From Guyanagaster necrorhizus (lineage: Eukaryota; Basidiomycota; Agaricomycetes; Agaricales; Physalacriaceae), in NCBI RefSeq assembly GCF_019112545.1, contig NW_025064910.1:244816-308815 (forward strand): DNA of 64,000 nucleotides. Reading direction: 5' to 3'. The notes under the pieces were generated by a model that was not told the origin of the DNA, did not search any database, and saw only the letters and a program-made list of their open reading frames with translations. The position numbers and the translations under genes are program-made. Below, piece after piece: positions 1 to 10,474 of the stretch (position 1 is the stretch's first letter; every line of letters begins with the position of its first letter).

Positions 1-676
1 CTTCGAGTTCTCGACGGTCAAGAGGATCCCCTAGCTACAGATGTGCCGGACGAAGCTTCGGAGACTGATAGTTTAGCTAGCCCGATGTTCCTGGCCAAGG
101 TACCAAGCTCCGATAAGCTTGAACATGAACCGTGCTTCGTGCCCGTTATGCGTATCGACCACATCCTATCGAACGTCCCAGAAATAGCTGATCCATCGCA
201 GCTATGTGGAGATCTGGATCTTTTTCAAGAGTAAGCAATCCTCTCTAATTGTTGCGTATTTTCTCCTGAATTGTTCTTTTTCTTTTCAGAATCGTGCACG
301 AGTATCAGCTTGCCCGCTGCGGATCGGTCCTTTTCGACCCGCTAGAGGATCCACCGATTGACGACACGCCTGTCCGTGACAACGTTTCATCGGTTTATAC
401 TGTATATACTGTAGGGTCGGCGGAATCTCGCGCGAGCTCGACGGAAGATTTGAGCTCTGATTCTCCGGACTCCCACGAACTGCACTCATTGTCAGAGCAG
501 TCTCCCCAGGTGCCGGTGCCGGTGCCTACTCGGAAAGGTAAGTATCTAAGTGTCTCGACCGCAGCCTCCATTGAATTTTGCTTCTAGGTAAATTGAGAGT
601 CAGGTCGTTCCTCCAAAAGGCGATCACGAATCTTGTCGAGGTCTTCAAGCGGCCCAAGGTTTCTCGCAAGTTGTGA
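1..676 (+). CDS. Unidentified protein, C-terminal part (5' end outside window)
   Basis: The reading frame is open from base 1 and I read three exons: up to 230, 290-537 and 588-676. The introns (231-289, 59 bp; 538-587, 50 bp) have GTAAG donors and pyrimidine-rich AG acceptors, and both splices keep the frame. The last exon ends in TGA at 674-676. The visible part is hydrophilic and rich in Asp, Glu, Ser and Pro, with acidic stretches and a basic tail (FKRPKVSRK). I recognise no domain, signal peptide or membrane segment, so no function is assigned. The exon structure is well supported; identity is unknown. The TGA stop also shows that TGA is a normal stop in this genome, which matters for reading the broken transposon genes downstream. 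Confidence 0.7.
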
Positions 677-2402
677 TTTGGTCTGCGGGATAGACCCAGC
701 ACCTCACTTTCGTTTTATTATATACATTATTTTGTATCGCTAATCCTATTGTACAACTCACTCTCTGGTATGGTACCGCGGCTTCTTTTCGCATAACTAC
801 TAGTATTGCAATATATGAAGGGAGGGGAGAATCTACCAGAAGTCAAGTTATAAGCTGTCCTCAATTGCCCATAGTCCGACGCACAGAGGACCCAAAATCC
901 ACGTCCGCATCCTAGTCGCCAGATCTGGCCACGACGGTCTTTCTTTAGTGCCTTCTCATGCTACTGGATGAATAACGGCTGTTCTTTCGGTTGATCTCGC
1001 TGTACTGATGACAATTCGCAGACATCGTAAGCTAATGGTTGGCGCTGAGGTATCTGGATCTCGTTGGTGATAGATGATTTGAAAAAAAACGGTTTTTAGC
1101 TGATGGCGCTTATTAGACCAACCTTGCCAGACGTGTTGGCCCCCGGGCCTTTGCAGCGATAAATTGGCAACCACGCCATGGCCGGCCCTCGGCACTTCCC
1201 TCATCTTATCATTATATCGCGAGTCGCCGTATCGAAATCATGGTCTGTGATACCCATTTTTCTTAGTCACTAGTGGTCTCGAAAAAACATATCCAACGAT
1301 GACACGTTCATTTGCGTCGAGAATCGCCCTGAAAAGCTGCTGTTGATCAATAGGACATTCCTGTCTCTGCTGTACAAACTGTGACTACGAAAGTAATATT
1401 ACACGTAGTGTCTCCGTTTTTAGTTGTTGTCGTGAGAAATCGAACATGTAAACGTACCAGTAAATCAGAGTCCCATTGTATGCGCTGATGTTGGAGACTG
1501 GCCAATGGTCGGGGACATAAACGTGGTTTGCTCTTACCCTCAGTTTTGTCTTTGCTGCATACCGACATCTCAGTAGAACTGGATTTCGCGGGTTGCGATC
1601 TTAGACGTAGGAAAATTAATGCTAGGAACTACTTTGGTGACTGTATGTATCCCTGGATGACTATATGCGCCTGGTTTCGCTCTTCTTTGTCTAAGGCTAC
1701 ATCATTCGTCGGATGTTTTTTATGTGCGGCGTCGAAGCAACAATAGCGACCATGGGGCCTATCTTCCTGTCCAATTTTAACGGATACTAGAGGAAGACAT
1801 GCCACTCCAAGTGAAGTTCGGACGCTTGATGGCAATCTTGATACTAGCCGACTCCTCATGCCAGCGCTCGAGCGTACTCAGGGGGCTGCGTTTTAAACAT
1901 CATCGGCACTATTCATGGCAGCCGATACTTAATTTCTCTAGTACGATGCATGTGAATTTTCCCAATGTTTTTGTCTTTGCTTATACAATGCAGACATCAT
2001 CATCAAAAACTTATCAGTATTCCAGAATAACATGAACATTGGCTGATTTTGTGCTTGCTGGAAAATATTCTGCCAAACCTCTGAGAAGTCGAGAGACACC
2101 GCTAAATCGGTAGGTGTAGCTTCATCGCGTTTTATGCATCGTTACTCATTATCAAGCTAAAATACATTGGAGTTCCTCTCGCTGGGTCCATCGGGTTTAC
2201 GGCTTATTCTATCGTGAGGGAGGAGGCCAAAATATGGAGAGAGAACCGGTGAAGGTGTGAGGTCACTTTCTGCTTTTGCTCTCCAAAATGAGATGCTGAC
2301 CTGTTTGTCGGTGCAGGTTGCGGAAGCAAAGATTTATTAGTGAATCAAGGCACCGATTAAGCGTCGCGATCATCCTCTTTAGATTGGGCTATTCGCAAAA
2401 GC
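677..2402. other. Intergenic stretch, no gene recognised
   Basis: Open frames here are short (under 85 codons), lie on both strands, and show no splice-linked continuation or recognisable motif. It probably holds the 3' region of the upstream gene and the 3' region of the minus-strand gene ending at 2403. CpG content is normal, unlike the region after 10,556. Confidence 0.5.
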
Positions 2403-3431
2403 CTACAATATATGATTTTCGATAATATCCACCTCTAGCATATCGTTCTCCTCCAAGAGTGGCAGTTTTCCCTTCACCCACTCTCTAGAGTACGGTCCTC
2501 TCCATGGACTGAAGTCTGTAGGGTGCAGTCTGAATGCAACCTTCAAAAGACGAAACGATGACATTTCTGGACGAGCGAGAGCTTGGTCAAGGCTGGACCA
2601 TTGCACTGCCCAGTCTTCGTCTTCCCAGTTCTCATGTTCTCCCTCATGGTTATATGGGGGTATGATTGTCAGTGTCAGCGTCTCCAGTCTGACGGGATCT
2701 GTCGCGCCAGAGATAGAATGTACCAACCACCTCATGACCCTGATATGCCAATCGCAGTACAGATCGCATTTCATCTCGACATGGAGAGTTGACATGGTCA
2801 GAGGGAGCGTCGGGTGAGCTGGCCACCTTGACCACGAACCGGGCGTATAAGCTTCAGCTCGGTCAGCAGGCATTGGCTGTATCGAACAACACTGCTCACC
2901 TCCGTAACGGAAACGAATGTCAAAGCTCTTCCAAGAGCTTGGTGCCGCACGGATGAAGGTGCATATGGATGGAAGATATTCAGCCGAGGGATAGTAAATG
3001 CGGAGCTCACGGAGAGAGTCGACATAGGTTGATCGTAGGTCTCCCCGGTGAAAGAGTGATTCGACGATAGATTCATTGAAGAATGTCCCATATAACGATA
3101 TCCTCTTGATCGTCGGAAATTCGAAAGACTCGGAACTCAGGTCTTCCGATATGCTGTGACAGCTAAAAAACACGTTTTTCAAATCGAGATCTGTCAGTCC
3201 GGGCAGATGGGAGATAAGGGAGTGGAGGTGCGATGGGTCTTGAAAAAAGATGAGTATAAGAGAAAGGGAGGCTAGGTTTGGTAGAGAGGAAAGGAATGAG
3301 GTAATGGAAGATACTGGTAGGTCTTGCACATCATGGGCGACGCTTTGGAGCTTTACTTCCTTTATGTATTCGACAACCCTCCCCCAAGTTCGGCATGATA
3401 CACCGGTCCAGAGTAGAGGGGATTTTGCCAC
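2403..3431 (-). CDS. LRR/F-box-like protein (basidiomycete F-box family), N-terminus unresolved
   Basis: A 342-residue open frame. Residues about 45-110 contain repeated leucine-rich segments (SSLPNLASLSL, ISHLPGLTDLDLKNVFF) typical of the LRR half of basidiomycete F-box proteins, which select substrates for SCF ubiquitin ligases. The C-terminal half (PVRLETLTLTI, MSSFRLLKVAFRL, a KGKLPLLEENDML-like end) also fits: these families end in a strand-turn segment describing the last sheet of the LRR domain. The start is uncertain. The first in-frame Met is a GTG codon at 3431, and another minus frame (3331-3546) has a plausible preceding segment (NNVRTLILSGKIP), so a frameshift or a missed short exon near 3,395-3,430 is possible. 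No F-box motif was found immediately upstream. Family call is moderate; exact gene model low. Confidence 0.55.
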   Translation of the reverse strand: MAKSPLLWTGVSCRTWGRVVEYIKEVKLQSVAHDVQDLPVSSITSFLSSLPNLASLSLILIFFQDPSHLHSLISHLPGLTDLDLKNVFFSCHSISEDLSSESFEFPTIKRISLYGTFFNESIVESLFHRGDLRSTYVDSLRELRIYYPSAEYLPSICTFIRAAPSSWKSFDIRFRYGGEQCCSIQPMPADRAEAYTPGSWSRWPAHPTLPLTMSTLHVEMKCDLYCDWHIRVMRWLVHSISGATDPVRLETLTLTIIPPYNHEGEHENWEDEDWAVQWSSLDQALARPEMSSFRLLKVAFRLHPTDFSPWRGPYSREWVKGKLPLLEENDMLEVDIIENHIL

Positions 3432-3744
3432 TCAATATCAGTGTTCGGACATTGTTATGGATGAAGACGGGAAAGAGGTGTGCACCAAGCGGTGCAGATG
3501 ATTGGACAATATCTTCCGGACGTGAAAAGTACGTCCTCCAATGCACTCGCCTCCTTCACGCAGGCGTAAAAAATCTGGATTTGCGTTTTCTGGCTCATCG
3601 ATGGTTGGTCAGCTGAGAAAGAACTAGTACTACTCGTGAGAGTTCCCGGCCACTGGACAATATGCCCGGAGAAGGCGAGGCGCTGGAGGAGGGGAGCAGA
3701 CGTAAGAGGTGCGTGTGGGTAAGACTATGGCTGTGAATCATCAA

Positions 3745-3746
<2 letters not shown>

Positions 3747-3782
<36 letters not shown>
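3747..3782. repeat. (AG)18 microsatellite
   Basis: Thirty-six bases of perfect AG dinucleotide repeat, read directly. It lies just downstream (minus-strand sense) of the damaged F-box gene and creates long artefactual Ser-Leu runs in minus-strand frames. Confidence 0.95.
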
Positions 3783-3784
<2 letters not shown>

Positions 3785-3879
3785 TAACAGCGGTAAATGA
3801 CTGGAGAAGTCTTGAAGGACTGATGCTGGTCCGCAGATGGTGAGGGTTCACATGAGACCACCGACGTGAATGGAGAACA

Positions 3880-4245
3880 ATGCCCTCTGAAACAGCATCT
3901 CCATCATCTCTGGTACAAAGATGCTTTCGCTCGGTATCATAGGGATGGATCATGGCAATGTAGATTCGAAGTGGTGAACTCCTGGACAGGGAGAGCAGAT
4001 TTCTGAAGTAGACGGCGTTTACCGGGTAGGCAATCTGAAAGACACTTGCTCGTGACGGATACGTCTGTCCACAGGGAAGGAAGGGAAGGAACGAGAAAGG
4101 TCTCTCCAGGTGACAAATATAACCGAGCAGCCAAGATACGGCCGTCAAGTCAAGTCAAGTCTGGAGCTGTACTTTTGTAGCAATAGACAACTGAAAGATA
4201 TGTAGCTAAGACATCGTTCGGAAGACGTCGAACGGGTGCAAACAT
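3880..4245 (-). pseudogene. Damaged F-box protein gene
   Basis: On the minus strand an ATG at 4245 opens with PVRRLPNDVLATYLS, the usual start of an Agaricomycete F-box (xPVxxLPxEVLxxIF). The rest of the domain is readable only by changing frame: SWLLGYICHLERPFSF followed by SLWTDVSV corresponds to the 'vCxxWRxialslPxLWt' part, and SLSRSSPLRIYIAM with HSRRWSHV is the next conserved block of this class. The frame changes occur near 4,150 (next to a short ACTTG triplication) and near 4,080. Two short introns could explain part of this, but I found no good splice pairs, so I call it a decayed gene. Unlike the pseudogenes after 10.5 kb it is not CpG-depleted. It is probably separate from the LRR gene at 2403-3431, which resembles another F-box subfamily. 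Confidence 0.45.
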
Positions 4246-4572
4246 GGATTTGTGATTTTTGAGATCCTGCACGGGTAAGATCTTGTTCGTACTGGGAGAC
4301 GGGCGATGTGCGATGCGGATGAGGCTCGTCAATGGCGGGCAACGCGAGGCGACATATATGTTCCATTACTGAGGCCAACGTCAGAACTGCCCCGTGCGGA
4401 GGAACGTCACAGCATCGACGCACATGATACGTGGCCCTACAGCCGTATTCGTAATCGAGGAATTCCTCAGAACAGTATATGAGATATACTGGGGGCGGGT
4501 GATAGCGGAGACAAGACGAGCTGTCCGATTCCATTGATAACACAGACTGTCGAGGGCCGCCAGTAAACTCAA

Positions 4573-6092
4573 TAGCTGTAGAAGTCGTCAGAATGAAGAA
4601 GCATCTCCTCCCGAGAAAGGCATACGTACCTGTGTGAAAAATTTCAGAATTCTGTGGGGACCGCGACGGCTAGAGGTAACGAGTAAGGTGGGATCCAGGA
4701 CGCACGTGTTGGGTTAGCCCATTTGCTTGCTATTCCCGTCTCCTTCTCCTATGAAGCCGCAGAACAATAGATAGGAGTATGCACGCACAAGCTTTTTGGG
4801 TATTCATAATTCACACTGATGGCAGATTACCCTTGGAGTGATGCGCTCCGAAGATTATAGAACACCATCCTCGTGCAGTCAGCCAAGAACTGAGGGGGAA
4901 AGAAGGAATCCACAACCATGGCTGAAGAGCCCGCTTTCCCCAGCCTCTCGTAGGCAGATGGATATATGTCGGTTCTGCGGCATTATTAACTATCTGTCGC
5001 AGGATCACCTCCATTTCAGATCTTCGGTTAGTCCTTGGAAACATCCGGCTTCCGCCAAGACCCTCTGTTCCTTCGTCACGTCTGGGCGACCCAATAATTC
5101 CATGACTCTGTCCCAAAATGGCATCGAAAGAGTCCCGAAAAGCGCGTCCCAGAAATTCTGGTTTAAATACACCTGATTCCGAAAACGAAATAGTGCTCCA
5201 TTCAAGTACCTATCTGCATTGCCTTGAAAATATTTGACCTGATTGACCCGCTCTCGAAAATTTGATGGACAGAAATAAGCGGTCAGAGAGGGAAGCCGCA
5301 TCTTGAACAGAAGACAACTAGTCAAAATAATTATTAAGCTTAGAGGACAGAGTACCCCCCGCCATCGAATATGACGCCTGCCAACTCCTCAAGCCAGTTA
5401 GGCAGGAACTCGCCAAAAAAAGCATCACTCACTGCTCGGATTTGCCGAAAAAGTTATAGACTTTTTTGGCGAAGAAAAGTCCGTTGCTGGGGGAAAAGGA
5501 AAGAGGAGGAGGAGAAAGTCAGACAAAAACCCACAAACGTTATTTTCCAGTGTCGCGAAGCTGAGGTCAAAGACGGTGGAGGAAGTCTGATGCCCAGACC
5601 CGGAGGCCTGCTTATATCCCCTCGTTACTTCATCCACCACCACATGCTAGGGGCCTGGCCTCATGCTAGGTCACGTCATGACATCGTTCTTGGATACAGG
5701 AAGGCGTGCGGGAGGAAGATAGGGCGATGGAAATTAGGCTTCCTGAATACGGGATCACCGTTAGCATTGGTAAGAGGTCAACACGAAACCCAAAGTTGGA
5801 CGGTTAGACCAAGAGCAGCAGCAAAGCATCGTGTCTTTTTCATTCTGAGCATTCTCTCAAGTCCAATAGAAAAATTAGAAACTCTTCCGACGTCAGTCTA
5901 AACTCACAAATATGGGATCCCTGCGGAGAGAGAGTACAATGGGCGACAGACAAGCAGCTAGTGATTCATTTCAAACGTCATCTTGATATTCGAAACCGAA
6001 TAGAATACACAATCCGCAATGAAAACGACTCGTCAGAGATGTGTGGGTGAGGATAAGAAAGTCTGTCAAGATCCCAAAAAGAATGGAAGCAA
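4573..6092 (-). other. Mostly unassigned; possible exons of an unrecognised minus-strand gene at about 5,005-5,420
   Basis: Two minus-strand stretches look coding. About 5,343-5,420 reads EFLPNWLEELAGVIFDGGG followed by a GGTACT possible donor. About 5,005-5,215 contains NGALFRFRNQVYLNQ and NFWDALFGTLSMPFWDRV. Both have balanced, protein-like composition and could be joined by an intron of roughly 130 bp. I do not recognise the family and cannot place the start or stop. The plus-strand frame 5371-5901 is basic, low-complexity and antisense to these; I regard it as a shadow. Confidence 0.3.
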
Positions 6093-7212
6093 CTACTCCC
6101 CCCTCAGCGGACTCGGCCTCTTAGGCTGGGCAGCTCCAGGCGGCAGTGGAGGCAAGGGAGTGATAGCTCTAAATGGATCCTCCTCGATACTCGGCTCGAG
6201 AGAATGCCCACTCGCCTCACGTGGAGGCGGCCACACCTCTTCGTGGAAAATGCTCCCCGAATCACCCCGGACTGGCGAGGTATCGGAGTACATCGACGGT
6301 TCGGACAGCAGGAAAGAAGAATGAGAGACAGATTGAGGTGCCGACGCTGGCGTGTCCGGTTGATCCCTGTACCTCGTCGTATCCTCAAACTCGTCATCCA
6401 GCAAGCCAACGGTTCCAGCACCCTTGCCCTCCCGCCTGATCCACTTGATGGTCTCCATGAACCCGATGCGCCATTTCTGGGCGCGTTTGTACACGAAGAT
6501 GGCAGCGAGGGCGAGGGCAGCAAGGATGACAGCGGTGGTGGTGATGCCGGCAATGAGTGCAGTACGGTTGATGCTGCTTGGGCCTGAGTCGGAGTTGGAA
6601 GTGGCGAGAGCCGTAGGCATGTTGGTGGTATATGTAGTGAGCTGGCCGGAAATGGAGGTCACGATCGTAGTGAGAGACGTCGTGCTCAAGTTGGACGATG
6701 TCGCGGTGAAGGACGGCGAAGGGGTGGTTGTCTGTGTTTCAGAGGTGGTGGACACTACTGAGGACGTCGTTGATGTGGACAGGACAGACGTCGTCGAGGT
6801 AACAGTAGCAGTCGTGGACGATGTGGACGGCGTCACGGATGTTATAGAGAACGTCGAGCTCGATGTCGGCGTTGACGTTGCGACAGCAAAGGAGGTACTG
6901 CTGCTACTACTGGTTGTTATGATTGACGTCGATGACGTGGAGGATATCGTCGAGGTGTCACTCGTGGATGCCGCATCGCTCGTAGTCGTTGGCGTTATCG
7001 ACGACCCGCCACTTGATCCCGACCCCGCCGCACTCAAAACCACTCCAGCGCTATCCGTAACCGACACCTATCCTTCGCCCGTAGAAGTTGCCTATATTTC
7101 ATCAGCGCAATCCATTGGGTGTCTTTTCATCAGGACATACGGAGGTGGGCTGGCTGGTGCCGGATTCGCTCGCAGGTCCCTGACGAGGGCGCAGTTGGCG
7201 CTTAAGAGCCAT
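6093..7212 (-). CDS. Ser/Thr-rich single-pass membrane protein (Mid2/WSC-sensor-like architecture)
   Basis: Two exons: 7212-7141 (24 codons from ATG at 7212) and 7067-6093, joined by a 73-bp intron (7140-7068, GTATGT..TAG) that keeps the frame; total 348 residues. After a short basic N-terminus comes about 155 residues of almost pure Ser/Thr/Ala/Val, which in fungi is normally O-mannosylated and extends through the cell wall. One hydrophobic helix follows (AGITTTAVILAALALAAIF), then a basic stop-transfer (KRAQKWR) and about 120 cytosolic residues rich in Pro, Ser, Asp and Glu. This layout is shared by wall-stress sensors and by many Agaricomycete proteins of unknown role. There is no clear cleavable signal peptide, so the helix may itself be the signal anchor. 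I infer a plasma-membrane location; a sensing role is only an analogy. The plus-strand frame 6424-7215 is its antisense shadow. Confidence 0.75.
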
Positions 7213-8333
7213 TAAAGTCGCATTGAAGGATCGAGATAGGCATGCACTACGGTAGCAAGGAGAGAAACAAGTGGAAGAAGGAACAAACAACGAAAACGAG
7301 GCTCGTCGGATCGACTGTCACACGGCATTTGCCGCAGTGTCGCGACACTCGGATTTTGTCTTTACTCCAAATGACGACAAGCCGAGAAGGGTCGGGGAAT
7401 GTCTGAAAAGCAAGAAGAGAAGCAATCATTCAAACATTGTACATTGCAAGACAACAGACGACGGGTGCAGAAGCAGAGGCAACGATAATTTGATAATTCG
7501 AGTCCGTTCCATTCGAAGACGAAGCACCCACCATGAACAGGAGAAATACACCATGGTAAGCAGTACGCCAATCTCTCGTGTACAAAGACGCTATGTCGTC
7601 CTGTTTCGAAATCCGGATGTTAGTAAAAAAAGACTATATGCAAGTAGATTGGCCATCTTGGGATGGTTGATACCATCTATTCGGTATAGGCAAGTTTGAT
7701 TGAAAGACAGGTCCTAATATATAGTCTAAAGTAAAAAACTGAGCAGAGAATCGTGACAAGTACTTGGAGACTTACTGATACCCGAACATAGTACTCTGAC
7801 CATTAAGATGCGACTTTTATTGCCGCCAGGATTTCATAGCGTCAAAAAGCAGAACGTAGCGCTGGACCAAGACAGAAATGGAGACCTATTCGTTATCAAC
7901 AGCACGCTATTGGCATTGACAAAGATTGATGAACAGGTACGCCCACCTTTTCAATGGATGTCGGACTTTGACAGTGATGGCAAAAGGGAACACGGGATTT
8001 GTTTGTTGCCGCCGTGGGCCAAACAACTCTTCTCCATCGACCACGACGACCTCAACCCTTTTTGTGTATGCTTCTCTCAGGACGACACCTTATTGTATGA
8101 AATAAAGTGTGGCTTATCAGTGAACCTGAACCACTGACAGGATGGAGGAAAGATAGTACTTCCTTGATGAAAAAGGGGCAATGAATTTCAATTTCGAAAC
8201 AAACAAAATCACGTGGTCGTGGTCAACGGCGCGATAAAGACGCGTCTTAGGCACACCTGACCTGCTTGGCCGCACCGTGTGTATTCTACACAATAAAAAT
8301 CTATTTGCGATACTGACACACTATGTTGTGATA
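7213..8333. other. Intergenic, no gene supported
   Basis: Upstream region of the Ser/Thr-rich gene and 3' region of the next minus-strand gene. Frames at 7271-7699 and 7808-8137 (plus) reach 109-142 codons but show no motif, no splice-linked extension and poor composition, so they are not called. Confidence 0.45.
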
Positions 8334-9025
8334 TTATGACAGCGCCTTCATCCTCGCCTCGATCTCCCATACATCGACCACAGACCTCAAAATCGCATCT
8401 TCTATTCCCGAGCAGGAATCACGATGGTCCACCCAAGTAGTCGAATCATATCCGCACCGACATCCGGAACAAACGAGTCTGCCGTCTTGGCTCGGAGCCC
8501 AAGGTCCTATGTCGTCCTCGCGCGACGGAGACGAGAACGCGAACGCGAACGTCTTGATGATAGCAAACGTTGGATCCTTGTTCGTGCGCGAAGTTGTCAT
8601 GAGGAATGTCTCCTTCTGCGAGTCCGTAAGCGATATGGGATTTGGTTCCGCGAGCGAAGGGGTGGGTGGTCCGAGAACGCCATTGATGCTTGAAAAGGTA
8701 TTAGAATGCCAGCGCCAGTTAGGACAGTGCTAACGTACAGAGACCGTCCAAAGGCCTCCTGGAACGGAAGAATTTCGCGGATGGCGAGGATCGTCTGGAA
8801 CGGGTAGAAGAAATGCCACTTGCACCCCCCTGGGCCGTACATTCCACAGAGACAAGGGCGCGACGTGTGTCTGGTGATTTGTTTGGGATATGAGGCGTCT
8901 GGTCTTGATTCTTCTTCGTACGGAATAGGCTGTGTCGAGGTAAGAGGCGGGATGGGTGCCAGAATCTCCTTGACGATTCGGGTCTTGATTCGGGCGCTCT
9001 TTGGATAATTCCTGAGTCTGTTCAT
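8334..9025 (-). CDS. Unidentified protein with Cys/His clusters
   Basis: Two exons, 9025-8739 and 8688-8334, joined by a 50-bp intron (8738-8689, GTACGT..AAG) that keeps the frame; 213 residues from the ATG at 9025. An upstream in-frame ATG at 9103 would add 26 residues, but that stretch looks like leader or intron sequence (it ends in a plausible acceptor, GAACAG). Two Cys-rich spots stand out: CLCGMYGPGGCKW near residue 60 and CSGCRCGYDSTTWVDHRDSC near residue 180, the second able to bind a metal ion. No signal peptide or membrane helix. I do not recognise the family. It shares strand with its neighbours but basidiomycete genes are rarely co-transcribed, so no link is implied. Confidence 0.65.
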
Positions 9026-9287
9026 AGAGAACACGAGGAAAGGTGGAAGCTGTGATGAACAGAAAAGGTCGGCTTTAAAAGGAAAGAAGCCATCATGCAT
9101 CATGTTGACCTTGAATTTGAGACAGTGCTCTCAAAAATGGTGATCCGAACAAAAACAGTCGACTTCATTGGTATTAGGGTGGTAGAACAGTGATCAAGTG
9201 ATGTCCATAATGACGATACTCTGCTGGGAGTGTAGGGGAACAGTAACATATTCACACAGCAAAAAAGATCCAATTCAAAGCTCAGCA

Positions 9288-10028
9288 CTATGACAATCCT
9301 AGAAAAGTTCTCTGTATCAGAGACGTATCGCGAAAACACCTACAAGAACACGTACCAATAACTCCACACACGGCTCTTGCCCCAGAATTTCCAGTCGTCA
9401 ACGACAGGTTCGTTCCGCCCTTCCCTAGATCATCTGTCCCCGCATGAACGACCATGGAACGTCTAGGAAATCAAGTCAATACCTTCATAAAAACCTCACG
9501 GAAAGAAAACGTACCCGATAATGCTCAGTGGCCCATTCAGCGAAATAATCTCATCAGTAATACCCAGCACCGCAACACCGCTCGCATCTGATTGGATATT
9601 TCTGAGATCGCCTACGTGCCTTTTGGTTATGGGATCGGTGGGACCACCGTGCGTGGTGTTGAATGGGTTATAATGTTCTCCCGCTGATGTGCAGCCGTCT
9701 GTGAGGTTCCCGGAGGTGCTACGGGGTGGTTGGAACGATGAAGGCAAAAGAAATGCTGGACGTACTGGACATGGAAACCTCGTAAGGCTGAGGGATCTAG
9801 CCCTACAATGCGTCCCGTTACATGAACGGGTCCATCATAGCTGGACTGCTGGAATATGACGATGCCGTTGACTGGACTTGGTCCGCTTAAGATGACGACG
9901 ACCTTCATATGTTTAAAGTCGGCATTGGAAAGAGAAATCGTTGATAGAAATGGGTACCTCTGAGACAAAGCATCTCGAGACCAGACGGGAAGGATGACGG
10001 TAAGCGCGAGGAGTAGTAAATTAAACAT
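9288..10028 (-). CDS. Superoxide dismutase [Cu-Zn], predicted secreted
   Basis: Converts superoxide to oxygen and hydrogen peroxide. Three exons: 10028-9766, 9718-9515 and 9462-9288. Introns of 47 and 52 bp have GTACGT donors and TAG acceptors, and each junction completes a conserved codon. The protein starts with a hydrophobic signal peptide ([15 protein letters not shown]), pointing to a secretory or wall-associated form. All metal ligands are visible: copper His pair in GFHVH, bridging and zinc His in [13 protein letters not shown], zinc His and Asp in RHVGDL, the last copper His in [11 protein letters not shown]. The active-site Arg lies in [13 protein letters not shown], and both disulphide cysteines (DGCTSAG, VCGVIG) are present. 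Direct read-through past GVIG adds a short Cys-containing tail and stops at 9288 (213 residues). A further intron starting GTACGT right after GVIG is possible, so the last residues are uncertain. Family and catalytic competence are near certain. It lies about 115 bp from the transposon graveyard. Confidence 0.93.
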
Positions 10029-10142
10029 CGTGGCAGGAGGATGGAATGCATAATAGGTTGTTCAGAAGCAGCATCAGTTTACTTTAATGCCTCATGCGTG
10101 AGAATTGCGATTATGACATTTTGACTCGTGATCCCTATTAGG
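10029..10142. promoter_or_regulatory. Gap between superoxide dismutase start and first transposon
   Basis: Only about 115 bp separate the dismutase ATG from the left end of the Ngaro element. The promoter must therefore lie in this gap, in the element's A1 repeat, or both. No clear TATA box was identified. That A1 kept its CpGs fits its being part of an active promoter zone, but this is inference. Confidence 0.4.
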
Positions 10143-10443
10143 CCATCGTAAAGGCGGATTCCAAGGGTAGGGAGCGTTTTCGCAGGCCTCTGTGTGACTC
10201 TCGGGGTTGTCACAAACTCTGTCGACACAGAGATACAGAGCTCCGCTCATCCATGAAGAGGGATTGCCAGTGCCATCTCTGTCTCAGTGCCAAGTCTCGG
10301 CTGATGCTGATTCATGAGAGACATCGGCACCAGGTGTCTCTTCTTCATTCCCACTTTCATCCCGCATCCCTAAGCTTCGAGGCTTTGCCTCCTCCTTCAC
10401 CTTATTACTGGGCCGTCATTGTACAAGTCACCGAGTTTTTTGT
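10143..10443 (+). repeat. Ngaro terminal repeat A1 (CpG-retaining copy)
   Basis: Starts CCATCGTAAAGGCGG and aligns to A2 (23,239-23,697). In the first ~230 bp A1 keeps ten CpGs, nine of which are TG or CA in A2. A1 lacks two internal blocks present in A2 (after the CCTAAG and after the CCTTCACC segments), so it is shorter by about 160 bp. Confidence 0.85.
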
Positions 10444-10474
10444 CCTTGACATTTGTCCCTCAAATCTATTGATC

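Noticed and set aside
3595..4148. Minus-strand frames with Ser-Leu runs
   Set aside because: The runs come from the (AG)18 repeat, not from a protein.
2403..4245. One single F-box gene covering the whole interval
   Set aside because: The N-terminal F-box part and the LRR part resemble different F-box subfamilies, and the AG microsatellite and stops lie between them; no splice pairs link them.
5371..5901. 176-codon plus-strand frame
   Set aside because: Basic, low-complexity composition, no motif, and antisense to two better coding candidates.
6424..7215. 263-codon plus-strand frame rich in Val and Asp
   Set aside because: It is the exact antisense of the Ser/Thr-rich repeats of the minus-strand membrane protein; such repeats give long open antisense frames. 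The minus-strand model has a proper intron, transmembrane helix and start.
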